In this document: positions 1 to 8,732 of the stretch, one piece after another
How the letters are laid out: each line of letters begins with the position of its first letter
Position numbering within the stretch: position 1 is the first letter of the stretch
NCBI GenBank assembly: GCA_036744635.1
Contig: DAIOHQ010000122.1
Coordinates: 1 to 13,712 of the forward strand
Length of the DNA: 13,712 nucleotides
Direction of reading: 5' to 3'
Source: DAIOHQ01 sp036744635
GTDB taxonomy: Bacteria > Planctomycetota > Phycisphaerae > Tepidisphaerales > Tepidisphaeraceae
The notes under the pieces: model-generated
What the model was told of the DNA's origin: nothing
What the model saw: the letters and a program-made list of their open reading frames with translations, nothing else
Database searches by the model: none
Program-made: the position numbers and the translations under genes

Positions 1-53
1 TCTCGGAGTACCGCGACCTGTGGCACCCGGAAATTTCAAACTGACCCATTGCC
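1..53. repeat. Right half of a palindromic interspersed repeat (family A)
   Basis: These 53 bases match positions 12489-12541 with one mismatch (position 40). They are the right-hand part of an element seen in full at 12415-12541; the left half would lie outside the window. The element ends at the shared string GACCCATTGCC, after which the two copies diverge. Confidence 0.85.
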
Positions 54-162
54 CACGGGCGGCGTCTTCGCGCAGATGCTCGGCATTGTGGGCGTATTCC
101 AGCAGCCCGCTCCCCCAGGCGACGAAACAGATCAGCAGCAAGATAGAAGGGATCCGGCGCAC
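1..162 (-). CDS. Possible small membrane protein, partial, reading into repeat family A
   Basis: An open frame on the minus strand starts at a GTG (160-162) and leaves the window at position 1 without a stop. Its first part reads as a short basic start followed by a hydrophobic segment (PSILLLICFVAWGSGLL) and then a charged stretch (EYAHNAEHLREDAARG), which looks like a bitopic or anchored protein. From about residue 38 the frame is repeat DNA, so the remaining residues (VSLKFPGATGRGTPR) come from the repeat. There is no convincing ribosome binding site, and a TTG at 202-204 is an alternative start. I do not recognise the product. It may be a real gene whose tail was replaced by the repeat, or a chance frame. 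The hydrophobic segment is the only positive evidence. Confidence 0.25.
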   Translation of the reverse strand, partial: MRRIPSILLLICFVAWGSGLLEYAHNAEHLREDAARGQWVSLKFPGATGRGTPR

Positions 163-239
163 GCGAAGCGCAGCCTGACCGGAAGCGGCAACGGTGTCAA
201 GCAAAAAGGTGCATCGCGAATCACCGCCGAAATCGTGCT

Positions 240-1106
240 CTACGGCACGAACGTGCCGCCGCGGCGGTTTTGATAGAACAGCACGCTGCCGTCGGTGAAG
301 CCGACGTTTTCCGCATACGGCAGCACTTCGAGCGTGCCGGCGGCCGCCGTTGCCCAGCGCGGGCGGTGCGACGGTTGAAACCACTTCACGGCGCCGGGAT
401 AGGAGATCCACACCTGCGGGCAGGTGAGCAGCGGCCCGCGCGTGCGATAGGTGGTGCGGCGGTTGCTGCCGATGTTGCCGCCGGCATAGACCGCGACGTT
501 GTACCATTCAAACGCGGCCGGGCCGTACCAGACGAACGCGGGATTCTTGCGGAAGTCGGCCGAGCGCCCATCGGGCTCGGCAAAGTTGCCGCCGAGATTG
601 TTGTAAGAGTAATAAAACAGGTCGTCGGTGAAATCGGTGGCCGGGCAGCCCAATACGTTGCTCTTGGCGTAGTTGCCGGTGATGAGATATCCGCGCCAAT
701 TGCTGTACCAGCTTCGTCCTTCGCCGAAGACGTGCTGATACATCAAGTTGGGGTCGGACATGGCGTAGGAATAGTGGACGGTGAAGTTGCCGCGCTCATC
801 CCAGAAAGGCATGCCCCAATACGGGCAGTCCACCCGGTAATTCTGCAGCTTCTGCCGCCAGTCCTGGTTGTACATCTGCACCGCCATCAGCCCCTGGCGC
901 ATGATCGCGGCGCAATTGACGTCCTTCGCCGACTCCCGCGCCCGCCGCAGCGATGGCAGAAGCATGGCGACCAGCACTCCGATGATCGCGATCACCACCA
1001 GCAGCTCCACCAGGGTAAAACCGATGGCGCGAACGAATCGAAAACCGGGCGCGACCCGCCGCGCCTTGTCGCCGCGTGCGGAACCAGTGCCTCCTGAGCA
1101 GACCAT
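240..1106 (-). CDS. Prepilin-type N-terminal cleavage/methylation protein (pseudopilin-like)
   Basis: This 288-residue protein has a type II secretion/type IV pilus prepilin leader. A 29-residue basic leader ends in glycine and is followed by FTLVELLVVIAIIGVLVAML. The expected prepilin peptidase cut is between G29 and F30, with F30 methylated and residues 30-50 forming the membrane helix. The rest is a large aromatic-rich extracellular domain, and the C-terminus has a GFTDGSVLFYQ motif like the xDG box of the planctomycete DUF1559/H-X9-DG prepilin families. Planctomycete genomes carry many such genes scattered outside pilus operons, and their individual roles are mostly unknown. The start is supported by an AAGGAAAG ribosome binding site directly upstream (reverse complement of 1107-1115). 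It stands alone, divergent from the tRNA gene. The family call is firm; the specific function is unknown. Confidence 0.9.
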   Translation of the reverse strand: MVCSGGTGSARGDKARRVAPGFRFVRAIGFTLVELLVVIAIIGVLVAMLLPSLRRARESAKDVNCAAIMRQGLMAVQMYNQDWRQKLQNYRVDCPYWGMPFWDERGNFTVHYSYAMSDPNLMYQHVFGEGRSWYSNWRGYLITGNYAKSNVLGCPATDFTDDLFYYSYNNLGGNFAEPDGRSADFRKNPAFVWYGPAAFEWYNVAVYAGGNIGSNRRTTYRTRGPLLTCPQVWISYPGAVKWFQPSHRPRWATAAAGTLEVLPYAENVGFTDGSVLFYQNRRGGTFVP

Positions 1107-1161
1107 ACTTTCCTTTCGATGCTGGGCGGATATGTCTGGCCGCTCTCCGGCCGGTAAGCAG

Positions 1162-1191
1162 AGTTTACGCCAAGCCCGGTACGCGGTTCAA
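1162..1191 (-). promoter_or_regulatory. Candidate promoter of the prepilin gene
   Basis: On the minus strand, TTGAAC (1186-1191) lies 18 nt from TAAACT (1162-1167), a sigma-70-like pair upstream of the prepilin start at 1106. Each box matches consensus at 4 of 6 positions, so this is only a candidate. An inverted CCGGCC-rich stretch (about 1141-1155) sits in the predicted leader. Confidence 0.3.
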
Positions 1192-1276
1192 TCGAAAAAC
1201 TCCACCGGGGAAAAACCACGGTGTACCGGCGGCGCCGTCTAACCGAAACGAACCGCGCCGCCGGAATATCCCGCCC

Positions 1277-1304
1277 TTGCAAAACCGCCCGGCCATCCTA
1301 ATAT
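1277..1304 (+). promoter_or_regulatory. Candidate promoter of tRNA-Phe
   Basis: TTGCAA (1277-1282) and TAATAT (1299-1304) are separated by 16 nt and lie about 19 nt before the mature tRNA 5' end. This is the only AT-rich patch in an otherwise GC-rich intergenic stretch, which fits a sigma-70-type tRNA promoter with a short 5' leader. Confidence 0.5.
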
Positions 1305-1322
1305 TATCCTCTCAAAATGTCC

Positions 1323-1395
1323 GGGCAGGTAGCTCAGTTGGTAGAGCAATGGACTGAAAATCCATGTGTCGCCGGTTCGATCCCGGCCCTGCCCA
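1323..1395 (+). tRNA. tRNA-Phe (anticodon GAA)
   Basis: A full 73-nt cloverleaf can be drawn. The acceptor stem is GGGCAGG (1323-1329) with CCTGCCC (1388-1394) and discriminator A1395. The D arm carries AGCTC/GAGC with the GTTGGTAGA loop. The anticodon stem is ATGGA/TCCAT around loop CTGAAAA, with anticodon GAA at 1356-1358. The T stem is GCCGG/CCGGC with loop TTCGATC (1376-1382). No CCA is encoded, so it must be added enzymatically. The gene is single and not in a cluster, and no duplicated 3' end that would mark an integration site is visible in the window. Confidence 0.97.
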
Positions 1396-1401
1396 ATGCC
1401 G

Positions 1402-1427
1402 AAACCCTCGCATGTGCCGAGGGTTTT
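1402..1427 (+). terminator. Intrinsic terminator after tRNA-Phe
   Basis: AAACCCTCG (1402-1410) pairs perfectly with CGAGGGTTT (1418-1426) around a 7-nt loop, and a short T run follows. It begins 7 nt after the tRNA. The stem also reads A-rich then T-rich on the minus strand, so it may serve the converging signalling operon that ends at 1484 as well. Confidence 0.8.
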
Positions 1428-1483
1428 CGCGTTTATTCAGGCATTTCCGCGCAGTTCTTCAAGCCGCCGCTTTTGGGAAAATA

Positions 1484-3529
1484 TCACGCTTTGGCCGGCT
1501 TTTGCGCGTCGAGGATTTCGCGCACCTTGCCGGTGAGATCATCCATGGTAAACGGCTTCTGCAGGAAGTTCTCCAGATCGTCCACGCCTTGCTGCAGCAC
1601 CTGGCTGTCGGCGTAGCCGGAGACGTACAACACCTTCATGCCCGGACGGATCGGGGAGAGCCGCCGGGCCAGTTCGCCGCCGGACATTTCGGGCATGATG
1701 ACATCCGTGATCATCAGTTGAATCTCGCCGCCGTGGCGGCTGGAGAGGTCGATCGCCTCGTGGCCATGGCTGGCCTCGAGCACGCTATACCCCTGCTGGC
1801 GGAGAATTCTGCAGATCAGCCGGCGCACCACATCCTGGTCCTCCACCAGCAGCAACGTCTCGCTGGAGTTCCCCCTCGCCCCGCGGCCCGCACCGGGGGT
1901 GGGAGGGCTAGGGGAGGCCAGGGGGGCGATCGCGCCTTCCACCTTCGGAAGATAAATCGTAAAGGTAGTTCCCTTGCCGACCTCGCTGTCCACGAAGATA
2001 TGCCCGTTGCTCTGGCGGATGATTCCGTAGACCGTGGACAGACCCAGGCCGGTGCCCTTGTCGGGGCCTTTGGTGGTGAAGAACGGCTCGAAGATGCGCG
2101 ACCGAGTCTGCGCGTCCATGCCCACGCCGATGTCGCGCACCGACAGCACGACGTATGCCCCCGGCGGCACGACATGGGCATGAGGAAGGCATGGAGGCAA
2201 GAGGCACGAAGGCACGAAGTGAATATTTCCGCGTTCCTGCGTGCCTTCGTGCCTTTGTGCCTTTGTGCCTTCTCCCACATGCTGATCGCAATCCGACAGG
2301 CACAGGTTGGCGGTTTCGATCGTCAGCGATCCGCCCTTGGGCATGGCATCGCGGGCGTTCACCGCCAGGTTCATGATCACCTGCTCGAGCTGGCCGCGGT
2401 CAGCGCGGATGCGCCCCAGATTCGGCTCGATGATGGTGAGCAGATCGACGTCCTCGCCGATAATCCGGCCAAGCATCTTTTCGACATCCGCCACCACCGC
2501 ATTCAGATCCAGCACCTTGGGCTGCACCACGTGGCGGCGGCTGAGGGTGAGAAGCTGGCCGGTCAGCGCGGCGGCGCGGCGGGCGGCCTTGCGGATTTCC
2601 TCAATGGCCTCGCCCAGCTCGTGGTCGTCGCCGGCGCGGGCCCCGGCGATCTCGCTGTAGCCGGTGATGGCGGTAAGCAGGTTGTTGAAATCGTGGGCCA
2701 CCCCGCCTGCCAGCCGGCCGACCGCCTCCAGCTTCTGCGAATGCTGAAGCTGCTCGCCCAGCCGCTTGCTTTCGGTGATGTCCCGGATGATTCCCAGGCC
2801 GCCGATGATCTCGCCGGACTCGTTGCGCAGCGGCGAATAGTGCCCCTCGAAAAATCCGTGCTTGTCGGTGGCTTCGATGTGGTAGGGGCGATCATGGCCG
2901 ACAGCGCTCTGGCCTTCCAGCGCCCCCTGGATCAGCTTGTCCTCGCCGATCTCCCGCAGAAACGGCAGCACCTCGAACGCGCTGCGTCCGATCGCCTCGT
3001 CCTTGGAGATCCCCGCCAGCCGCTCCATGCCCGGGTTCCACACGGTAAAGCGGTAATCGCGGTCGAACGCGACGATGCCGTCCACGTTGCTGTTGATGAT
3101 GCGCTCGGCGAATTCCTTGCTCTCCCGGAGCTCCTCCAGCGTGCGGCTCTGCTGCATCGAATAGCGGATCGAGCGCTCCAGCAGGGGGGCTTCGAATTGC
3201 CCCTTGATCAGAAAATCGGAGGCCCCGGCGCGCATCGCCTCAATGTCGATTTCCGGATTTCCCTGGCCGGTGAGCAGGATCAGCGGCGCCCGGCACCCCA
3301 GCGCGATCGCCGCCCGGACCAGGTCCAGACCGTTGTGATCGCCCAGGCGATAGTCGATCAGGTAGACGTCGTGGCGAAACTGGCGGATGACATCCAGCGC
3401 ATCCTCAAAACGAGGCTGCCACTCCATCGCGAAGCGCGTGCCGGTGATGTCCGCCAGCAGGTCGCGGGTAAGGAGGTAGTCATCCTCATCGTCCTCGACC
3501 AGAAGAACTTTGATGGGCTCGTTGGTCAT
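1484..3529 (-). CDS. Hybrid sensor kinase: REC-PAS-HisKA-HATPase-REC, with a repeat inserted in the ATPase domain
   Basis: This is a 681-residue cytoplasmic signalling protein with no membrane segment. Domains in order: an N-terminal receiver (acidic pocket near D13-D14, phospho-acceptor D59, T87, K109); PAS (about 133-254); HisKA with AHDFNN, phospho-histidine H279; HATPase_c with N box N391, G1 box DIGVGMD (466-472), F box FEPFFTTK and G2 box GTGLGLS; a low-complexity linker (531-556); and a C-terminal receiver (D564, phospho-acceptor D609, S637, K658). Residues 418-452 between the N and G1 boxes are foreign, the product of an in-frame repeat insertion (2172-2281). The start at 3529 places the receiver at the N-terminus; an upstream ATG at 3586 would overlap the previous gene by 38 nt. 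No Shine-Dalgarno sequence is seen, and the start lies 19 nt after the upstream stop, so it may depend on coupling. It is the last gene of the operon. All catalytic motifs are present, but whether the kinase tolerates the insertion cannot be read from sequence. Confidence 0.92.
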   Translation of the reverse strand: MTNEPIKVLLVEDDEDDYLLTRDLLADITGTRFAMEWQPRFEDALDVIRQFRHDVYLIDYRLGDHNGLDLVRAAIALGCRAPLILLTGQGNPEIDIEAMRAGASDFLIKGQFEAPLLERSIRYSMQQSRTLEELRESKEFAERIINSNVDGIVAFDRDYRFTVWNPGMERLAGISKDEAIGRSAFEVLPFLREIGEDKLIQGALEGQSAVGHDRPYHIEATDKHGFFEGHYSPLRNESGEIIGGLGIIRDITESKRLGEQLQHSQKLEAVGRLAGGVAHDFNNLLTAITGYSEIAGARAGDDHELGEAIEEIRKAARRAAALTGQLLTLSRRHVVQPKVLDLNAVVADVEKMLGRIIGEDVDLLTIIEPNLGRIRADRGQLEQVIMNLAVNARDAMPKGGSLTIETANLCLSDCDQHVGEGTKAQRHEGTQERGNIHFVPSCLLPPCLPHAHVVPPGAYVVLSVRDIGVGMDAQTRSRIFEPFFTTKGPDKGTGLGLSTVYGIIRQSNGHIFVDSEVGKGTTFTIYLPKVEGAIAPLASPSPPTPGAGRGARGNSSETLLLVEDQDVVRRLICRILRQQGYSVLEASHGHEAIDLSSRHGGEIQLMITDVIMPEMSGGELARRLSPIRPGMKVLYVSGYADSQVLQQGVDDLENFLQKPFTMDDLTGKVREILDAQKPAKA
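2172..2281. mobile_element. Palindromic mini-repeat inserted in frame in the hybrid kinase, with 5-nt flanking direct repeat
   Basis: The unit ACATG occurs at 2172-2176 and 2277-2281 and brackets 100 nt made of decayed copies of an AAGGCACGA-type repeat. AGGCACGAAGGCAC (2202-2215) is exactly reverse complementary to 2241-2254, giving a 14-bp stem with a 25-nt loop, and further AGGCA copies extend the arms. Insert plus one direct repeat is 105 nt, or 35 codons, so the kinase frame is kept. Removing it leaves SDCDQHVVPPGAYVVLSV, a normal continuation between N and G1 boxes. On the coding strand it encodes residues such as GTKAQRHEGTQERG. I believe tandem GTKARRHE-like translations recur in planctomycete and verrucomicrobial proteins, but I cannot search for this here. 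Confidence 0.8.
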
Positions 3530-3548
3530 ACACTTTGGCGCAGCGAAA

Positions 3549-4009
3549 TTATCCCCGCCGTTCCTGGGGAAGCGCCACGATTTCAAACCAATACCGGCCG
3601 ACCGCGCGCATCACCTCCACCAGCCCTTCAAACGTCACCGGCTTGGTGATGAAGGAACTGACCCCCAGATCATAGGTGCGGAAAATGTCTTCTTCCGCCT
3701 TCGAAGTCGTCAAAACCACCACGGGGATACTGCGGAGGTCGGCATTGGCCTTGATCTCCTTGAGGGCTTCGCGTCCATCCTTGCGCGGCATATTGAGGTC
3801 GAGCAGGATGAGTCCGGGGCGCGGGGCAGGGGGGGCGGAGGCGTATTGGCCGCGGCGCAGCAGGAAATCCATCAACTGCTCGCCGTCCTCGACGAAGTGC
3901 AGGTCGTTGGCCAGGCGGCTTTCGGTCAGCGCTTCCCTGGCAAGCATGCGATCGTCGGCGTCGTCGTCCGCGATCAAAATGGTAATCGGCTTGGCGTCGG
4001 TCCTGCTCA

Positions 4010-4010
<1 letters not shown>
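3549..4010 (-). CDS. Rcp1-type single-domain response regulator
   Basis: A 153-residue CheY-like receiver with no output domain. It has the acidic pair D15-D16, phospho-acceptor D71 in LILLDLNMPRKDG, T101/T102 and K123 in ITKPVTF. The long insertion before the D71 strand and the LNMPRKDG signature are typical of the Rcp1 family, regulators that act with phytochrome-like (Cph1-type) kinases, so the phosphodonor is presumably the kinase just upstream. The start at 4010 is set by an AGGAGAGG ribosome binding site and by the TAATG overlap with the upstream stop (one shared base), which implies translational coupling. A longer reading from 4145 lies inside the upstream kinase and is unlikely. A G7 run (3829-3835) sits in the loop SAPPAPRP before the phospho-acceptor strand. 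The signal probably passes on by protein-protein contact or phosphotransfer, perhaps to the hybrid kinase next door. Confidence 0.92.
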
Positions 4011-6134
<2,124 letters not shown>

Positions 6135-6142
<8 letters not shown>

Positions 6143-7367
6143 TCACTACCGCCTTGGCTTGCATCTGCAAGACCGTAGCCGCGCTCCCGCGCGCAACCGG
6201 CTGCGTGGCAGCCGTGTTTTCCCTGAATCTGGTGATCGATCCGCGCGTGCCGTCGAACAACAGCAAAATGCCCATCCAGATTTGCCCGGCCACCGCCAGC
6301 AGCAGCAGAAAGGAGAAGATGCCCAGCGCTGCTTTGCTACGACGATACCAGCGCGTGACCGCCGCGAGCACCAGCGTCAGCACCACGATGCTGACGCCGA
6401 AGATAATGTGAAATCTGCAGCGGTCACTTTGGGTAAATTCATGGACGATTTGCGGCCAGTTCAGTGCTCCCGCCACCCACAGTCCGCCCGCGGCCGTCAA
6501 CAGCCCCAGCGCCGCCGTCACCACCCAGAATCGCGCCGGCGGAATGCGCGGCGGGCCCCATTCGGAAATTTCCACGCCCGGCGACGCCAGCGCCACCACG
6601 ATGCGCTCATCCTGCTCGGAAACCCGCGACTCCCGCGGATCCGGCGGCGCCGGCTCGCCGGCATGATCCAGCCGCGACTCCGGCGTATCGGTCAGGGCGC
6701 GAATCGACAAAGCCAGCGTCACCAGCGCCAACGCCACCACCCAGCCGGCCGAAAGCATGTGCAACTGAATCGGCGGAACGTAACGCTCGATGCGGTCGCT
6801 GAGGGTAGGGGGGGTTGGCGCTTGGGCTTCCGGCCGCGATGGGTTCACGTTTGACGCCCCCCCCGCGCCCTCCCCGCTGGCCGCAGTCACCCCCGTCCCA
6901 TCGAGATACACCGTTTCCCCGCCGTTCCACGCCCCGGCCATCAGCAAGCCCATTCCCACCACCAGCAGCGCCAGCAGGGGGATATGCAGCTTCCGCCGCC
7001 AACGGTCATTGCCCGCCAGCCAGGTCATCACGCACACCAGGAAAACCGCCGATCCGATCGCGTTGTAGAGAATGTGCTGGCGCAGGAACTCCCACTGGCG
7101 GACGTTTAGCTTGGCATCCTGCACGTGCTGCGCCCATGAGCCGCCTTCATCGGGGGAAACCACATCCCGATAGGCGTACATGCCGGTGGTGATGGTCGGC
7201 ACCGTGGCCAGCGCGCCGATCAGGATCATCCAGCGCCCCGCCGCCCGAAACCCGCTGGTTCGCCAGAGGAAGCTGAAGATTTCGATCAGGATGCCGATGC
7301 TGAGCAGCGCCAGCGGATAGTGAATGAAGATGACGTGCCAGTTGGGATGAATGAACTCATCGTGCAT
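6135..7367 (-). CDS. DUF2231-type eight-helix membrane protein, first gene of the signalling operon
   Basis: A 410-residue integral membrane protein made of two four-helix halves. Helices lie at about 9-35, 45-66, 99-118 and 128-148, then 201-224, 280-302, 319-340 and 347-373. The first half (WHVIFIHYPLALLSIGILIE, later TGMYAYRDVV) matches the DUF2231 family, whose members look like small cytochrome-b-like membrane proteins. Several histidines are in or beside helices (H11, H16, H128, H203, H320), so haem or metal binding is possible but unproven. The halves are joined by a Pro/Gly-rich linker (150-195) rich in C and G runs. A GGAG ribosome binding site sits 7 nt before the ATG. It overlaps the CHASE kinase gene by 8 nt, which suggests the two proteins are made together and may form one sensor. 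An alternative is a transport or redox protein merely co-regulated with the kinases. Confidence 0.85.
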
Positions 7368-7397
7368 TGCCGAACTCCGTGTGTGGGTGCGCGCGAG

Positions 7398-7425
7398 GAT
7401 ATACCTGCGCGGCCGGTTGTGTCTA
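7398..7425 (-). promoter_or_regulatory. Candidate promoter of the four-gene signalling operon
   Basis: On the minus strand TAGACA (7420-7425) and TATATC (7398-7403) are 16 nt apart, with a predicted start of transcription about 25 nt before the ATG at 7367. It matches the sigma-70 consensus at 5 of 6 and 4 of 6 positions. The rest of this 193-nt gap holds only short inverted repeats (GACAG/CTGTC near 7495-7511 and AAGGC/GCCTT near 7468-7483) and no gene that I can support. Confidence 0.4.
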
Positions 7426-7560
7426 GGCTGGAAGGCATTGGTGATATGGCTGGGGTGCGTGACACTTAAGGCGGCTTTGCCTTGATTTGGTGGGACAGAT
7501 CATTCCTGTCTGCACCGCGCGGATCCTGCAGGGGATTCTGGATTCGGTGAAGTCGCCGAG

Positions 7561-7941
7561 TTAGGCGGGGGATTTTTTCGTTGCAACCCGCGCCCTGCTG
7601 CGCCCGCGGCCGCTCAGCACGGCATCGATTTTCTCCAGGGTTGCGGTATCCGGTGTATGCCTGCCCTTTTCCAGGCGGTTCAGCGTCTCGGGACGGATTC
7701 CGGCCTGACGGGCCACCTCGGCCTGGCTCATTCCAAGGGCGCGGCGAGCGAGAATGATTTTACGGGCAAGCGAAGCGCGGGCGTAAGCGACGGCGGGAAA
7801 CATCCCCTGCTTATCGGCTCGCGGAAGCGGCGGTAAGTCCTTCGCGGCCGTTCGCGTATTCCTTTGCAGGAGGCGCGCGTACTCTCCGGCAGTCATGACC
7901 ACAAGTTCCTGCCCCGCGATGTTGACGGTTGCGATTCCCAT
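7561..7941 (-). CDS. XRE-family antitoxin (helix-turn-helix)
   Basis: A 126-residue protein with an N-terminal segment of Phd-like flavour (GQELVVMTAGEYARLLQ) and a C-terminal XRE/Cro helix-turn-helix at about 60-110 (LGMSQAEVARQAGIRPETLN, then RLEKGRHTPDTATLEKI). It ends in a basic tail (RSRARVATKKSPA). It begins 6 nt after the stop of the RelE/ParE-type gene, so it is the antitoxin and autorepressor of a toxin-first pair, an order typical of HigBA-like modules. A GAGGA sequence within the toxin's last codons can serve as its ribosome binding site. It would neutralise the toxin by direct binding and repress the promoter at 8205-8233. The N-terminal half linking a YefM-like sequence to an XRE domain is slightly unusual. 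Confidence 0.88.
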   Translation of the reverse strand: MGIATVNIAGQELVVMTAGEYARLLQRNTRTAAKDLPPLPRADKQGMFPAVAYARASLARKIILARRALGMSQAEVARQAGIRPETLNRLEKGRHTPDTATLEKIDAVLSGRGRSRARVATKKSPA

Positions 7942-7947
7942 GATGGT

Positions 7948-8196
7948 TCAATCCTCGTAAAAGCGATCGCGATGGCCTATCTTTTCAACAATCACGTCCG
8001 GGCCGAGGAGGTAGAACTGAACGCGATAGTCGCCAGTGCGCATCCGATAGCGTCCGGCCAGCGATCCCTTTAGTGGTTTAGCGCCGCTTACCGACGGCCA
8101 GCGCTTAAGGCGTTCAAGAATGAGTAGAACGCGACCATGAATCGGCGGCGTCAACTCCTCAAGGTCCTCTGCCGCCTGGGCAGTCATTCTAACCAT
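7948..8196 (-). CDS. RelE/ParE-superfamily toxin
   Basis: An 82-residue protein with the compact RelE/ParE pattern: an N-terminal helical hairpin (TAQAAEDLEELTPP, then ILERLKRWP), LKGSLAGRYRMRTGDYRVQF, and the C-terminal strand IVEKIGHRDRFYED. Members either cleave mRNA at the ribosome (RelE) or poison gyrase (ParE); the GHRxxFY ending and basic residues around LKG...YRMR favour the RelE-like group, but the activity is inference. It is the first gene of the pair. The best promoter puts the transcript start at about 8197-8199, only 1-3 nt before the ATG at 8196, so a leaderless transcript is possible; ATG 8187 is an alternative start with little leader support. Confidence 0.88.
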   Translation of the reverse strand: MVRMTAQAAEDLEELTPPIHGRVLLILERLKRWPSVSGAKPLKGSLAGRYRMRTGDYRVQFYLLGPDVIVEKIGHRDRFYED

Positions 8197-8204
8197 TGCA
8201 TTCC

Positions 8205-8233
8205 ATTCTTGACGACATTGACATTCCTGTCAA
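8205..8233 (-). promoter_or_regulatory. Toxin-antitoxin promoter with palindromic operator
   Basis: On the minus strand a perfect TTGACA (8228-8233) is followed after 17 nt by AAGAAT (8205-8210). The -35 box is one arm of a perfect palindrome, TTGACATTCCTGTCAA (8218-8233), and a further ATTGACA copy lies at 8238-8244. A repressor bound to the palindrome would cover the -35 region and spacer, as expected for conditional autorepression by the XRE antitoxin. Confidence 0.6.
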
Positions 8234-8252
8234 GGCATTGACACGGCATTCG

Positions 8253-8606
8253 CTAATGCAGCAGGCGCCAGAGCCAGGATGCGGCGATGACCATGACCGG
8301 GCCGCCGGTGAGGCTGACGACGTAGACGACCCACATCTTCTGGCCGGCGCGGTAGAGGATGCCGGCGAGAAACAGGGAGGCGAAGTAGAAGAGCACCAGC
8401 ATGACGACCAGCACCACGATGGCAATGAAGCCAAATATCACCCCGAAGCCATTGCCGGCGGCCGCCTGCGTGTTCATCTCGTGCCGCACGACCGCGATGG
8501 AGGCGGCGATGAGTCCGACATAAAACAGGATGAGGATGTTCCGGAAGCGCAACATGCGGTGACGCCGCTGCGGGTCGTCGGAGGTGGAATAGTCGAGCTT
8601 CGTCAT
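8253..8606 (-). CDS. Small membrane protein of unknown function
   Basis: A 117-residue hydrophobic protein. It has a short polar N-terminus (MTKLDYSTSDDPQRRHRM) followed by membrane segments at about 21-40 (NILILFYVGLIAASIAVV), 55-85 (a long stretch that may be one or two helices) and 91-113. No catalytic motif or recognised family is visible. The start at 8606 has a clear AAGGAA ribosome binding site 7 nt upstream; longer readings from 8696 would add a basic, low-quality N-terminus. It stands alone between the toxin promoter and the broken HEAT gene. Whether it works with any neighbour cannot be told. Confidence 0.75.
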   Translation of the reverse strand: MTKLDYSTSDDPQRRHRMLRFRNILILFYVGLIAASIAVVRHEMNTQAAAGNGFGVIFGFIAIVVLVVMLVLFYFASLFLAGILYRAGQKMWVVYVVSLTGGPVMVIAASWLWRLLH

Positions 8607-8732
8607 GTTGTTTCCTTCGGGCGGCGACTTCCTCGCCACAGTGCGATCGCGCACAGTACGCATCCGCTTGAATCTGAGCGCCTGTCGAGTGCTCAAAGGT
8701 CCGCATGTACGTGCGGAGTTGTGCGCCCCCCG

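Noticed and set aside
1323..1395. tRNA-Phe as an integration site of a mobile island
   Set aside because: No repeat of the tRNA 3' end and no integrase gene are found in the window.
1364..3649. Long plus-strand open frame (761 codons) opposite the hybrid kinase
   Set aside because: It is antisense to a protein with complete REC, PAS, kinase and ATPase motifs, runs through the tRNA gene and terminator, and has no recognisable domain. Long antisense frames are expected in GC-rich codon use.
7441..7560. Possible transposase remnant upstream of the antitoxin's 3' end
   Set aside because: A short plus-strand frame reads GQIIPVCTARILQGILDSVK, but it is too short and has no recognisable motif.
8700..8717. 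TCCGCATGTACGTGCGGA palindrome as a terminator of the HEAT remnant
   Set aside because: A good 6-bp stem, but no T run on either strand. It could be a binding site, with no further support.
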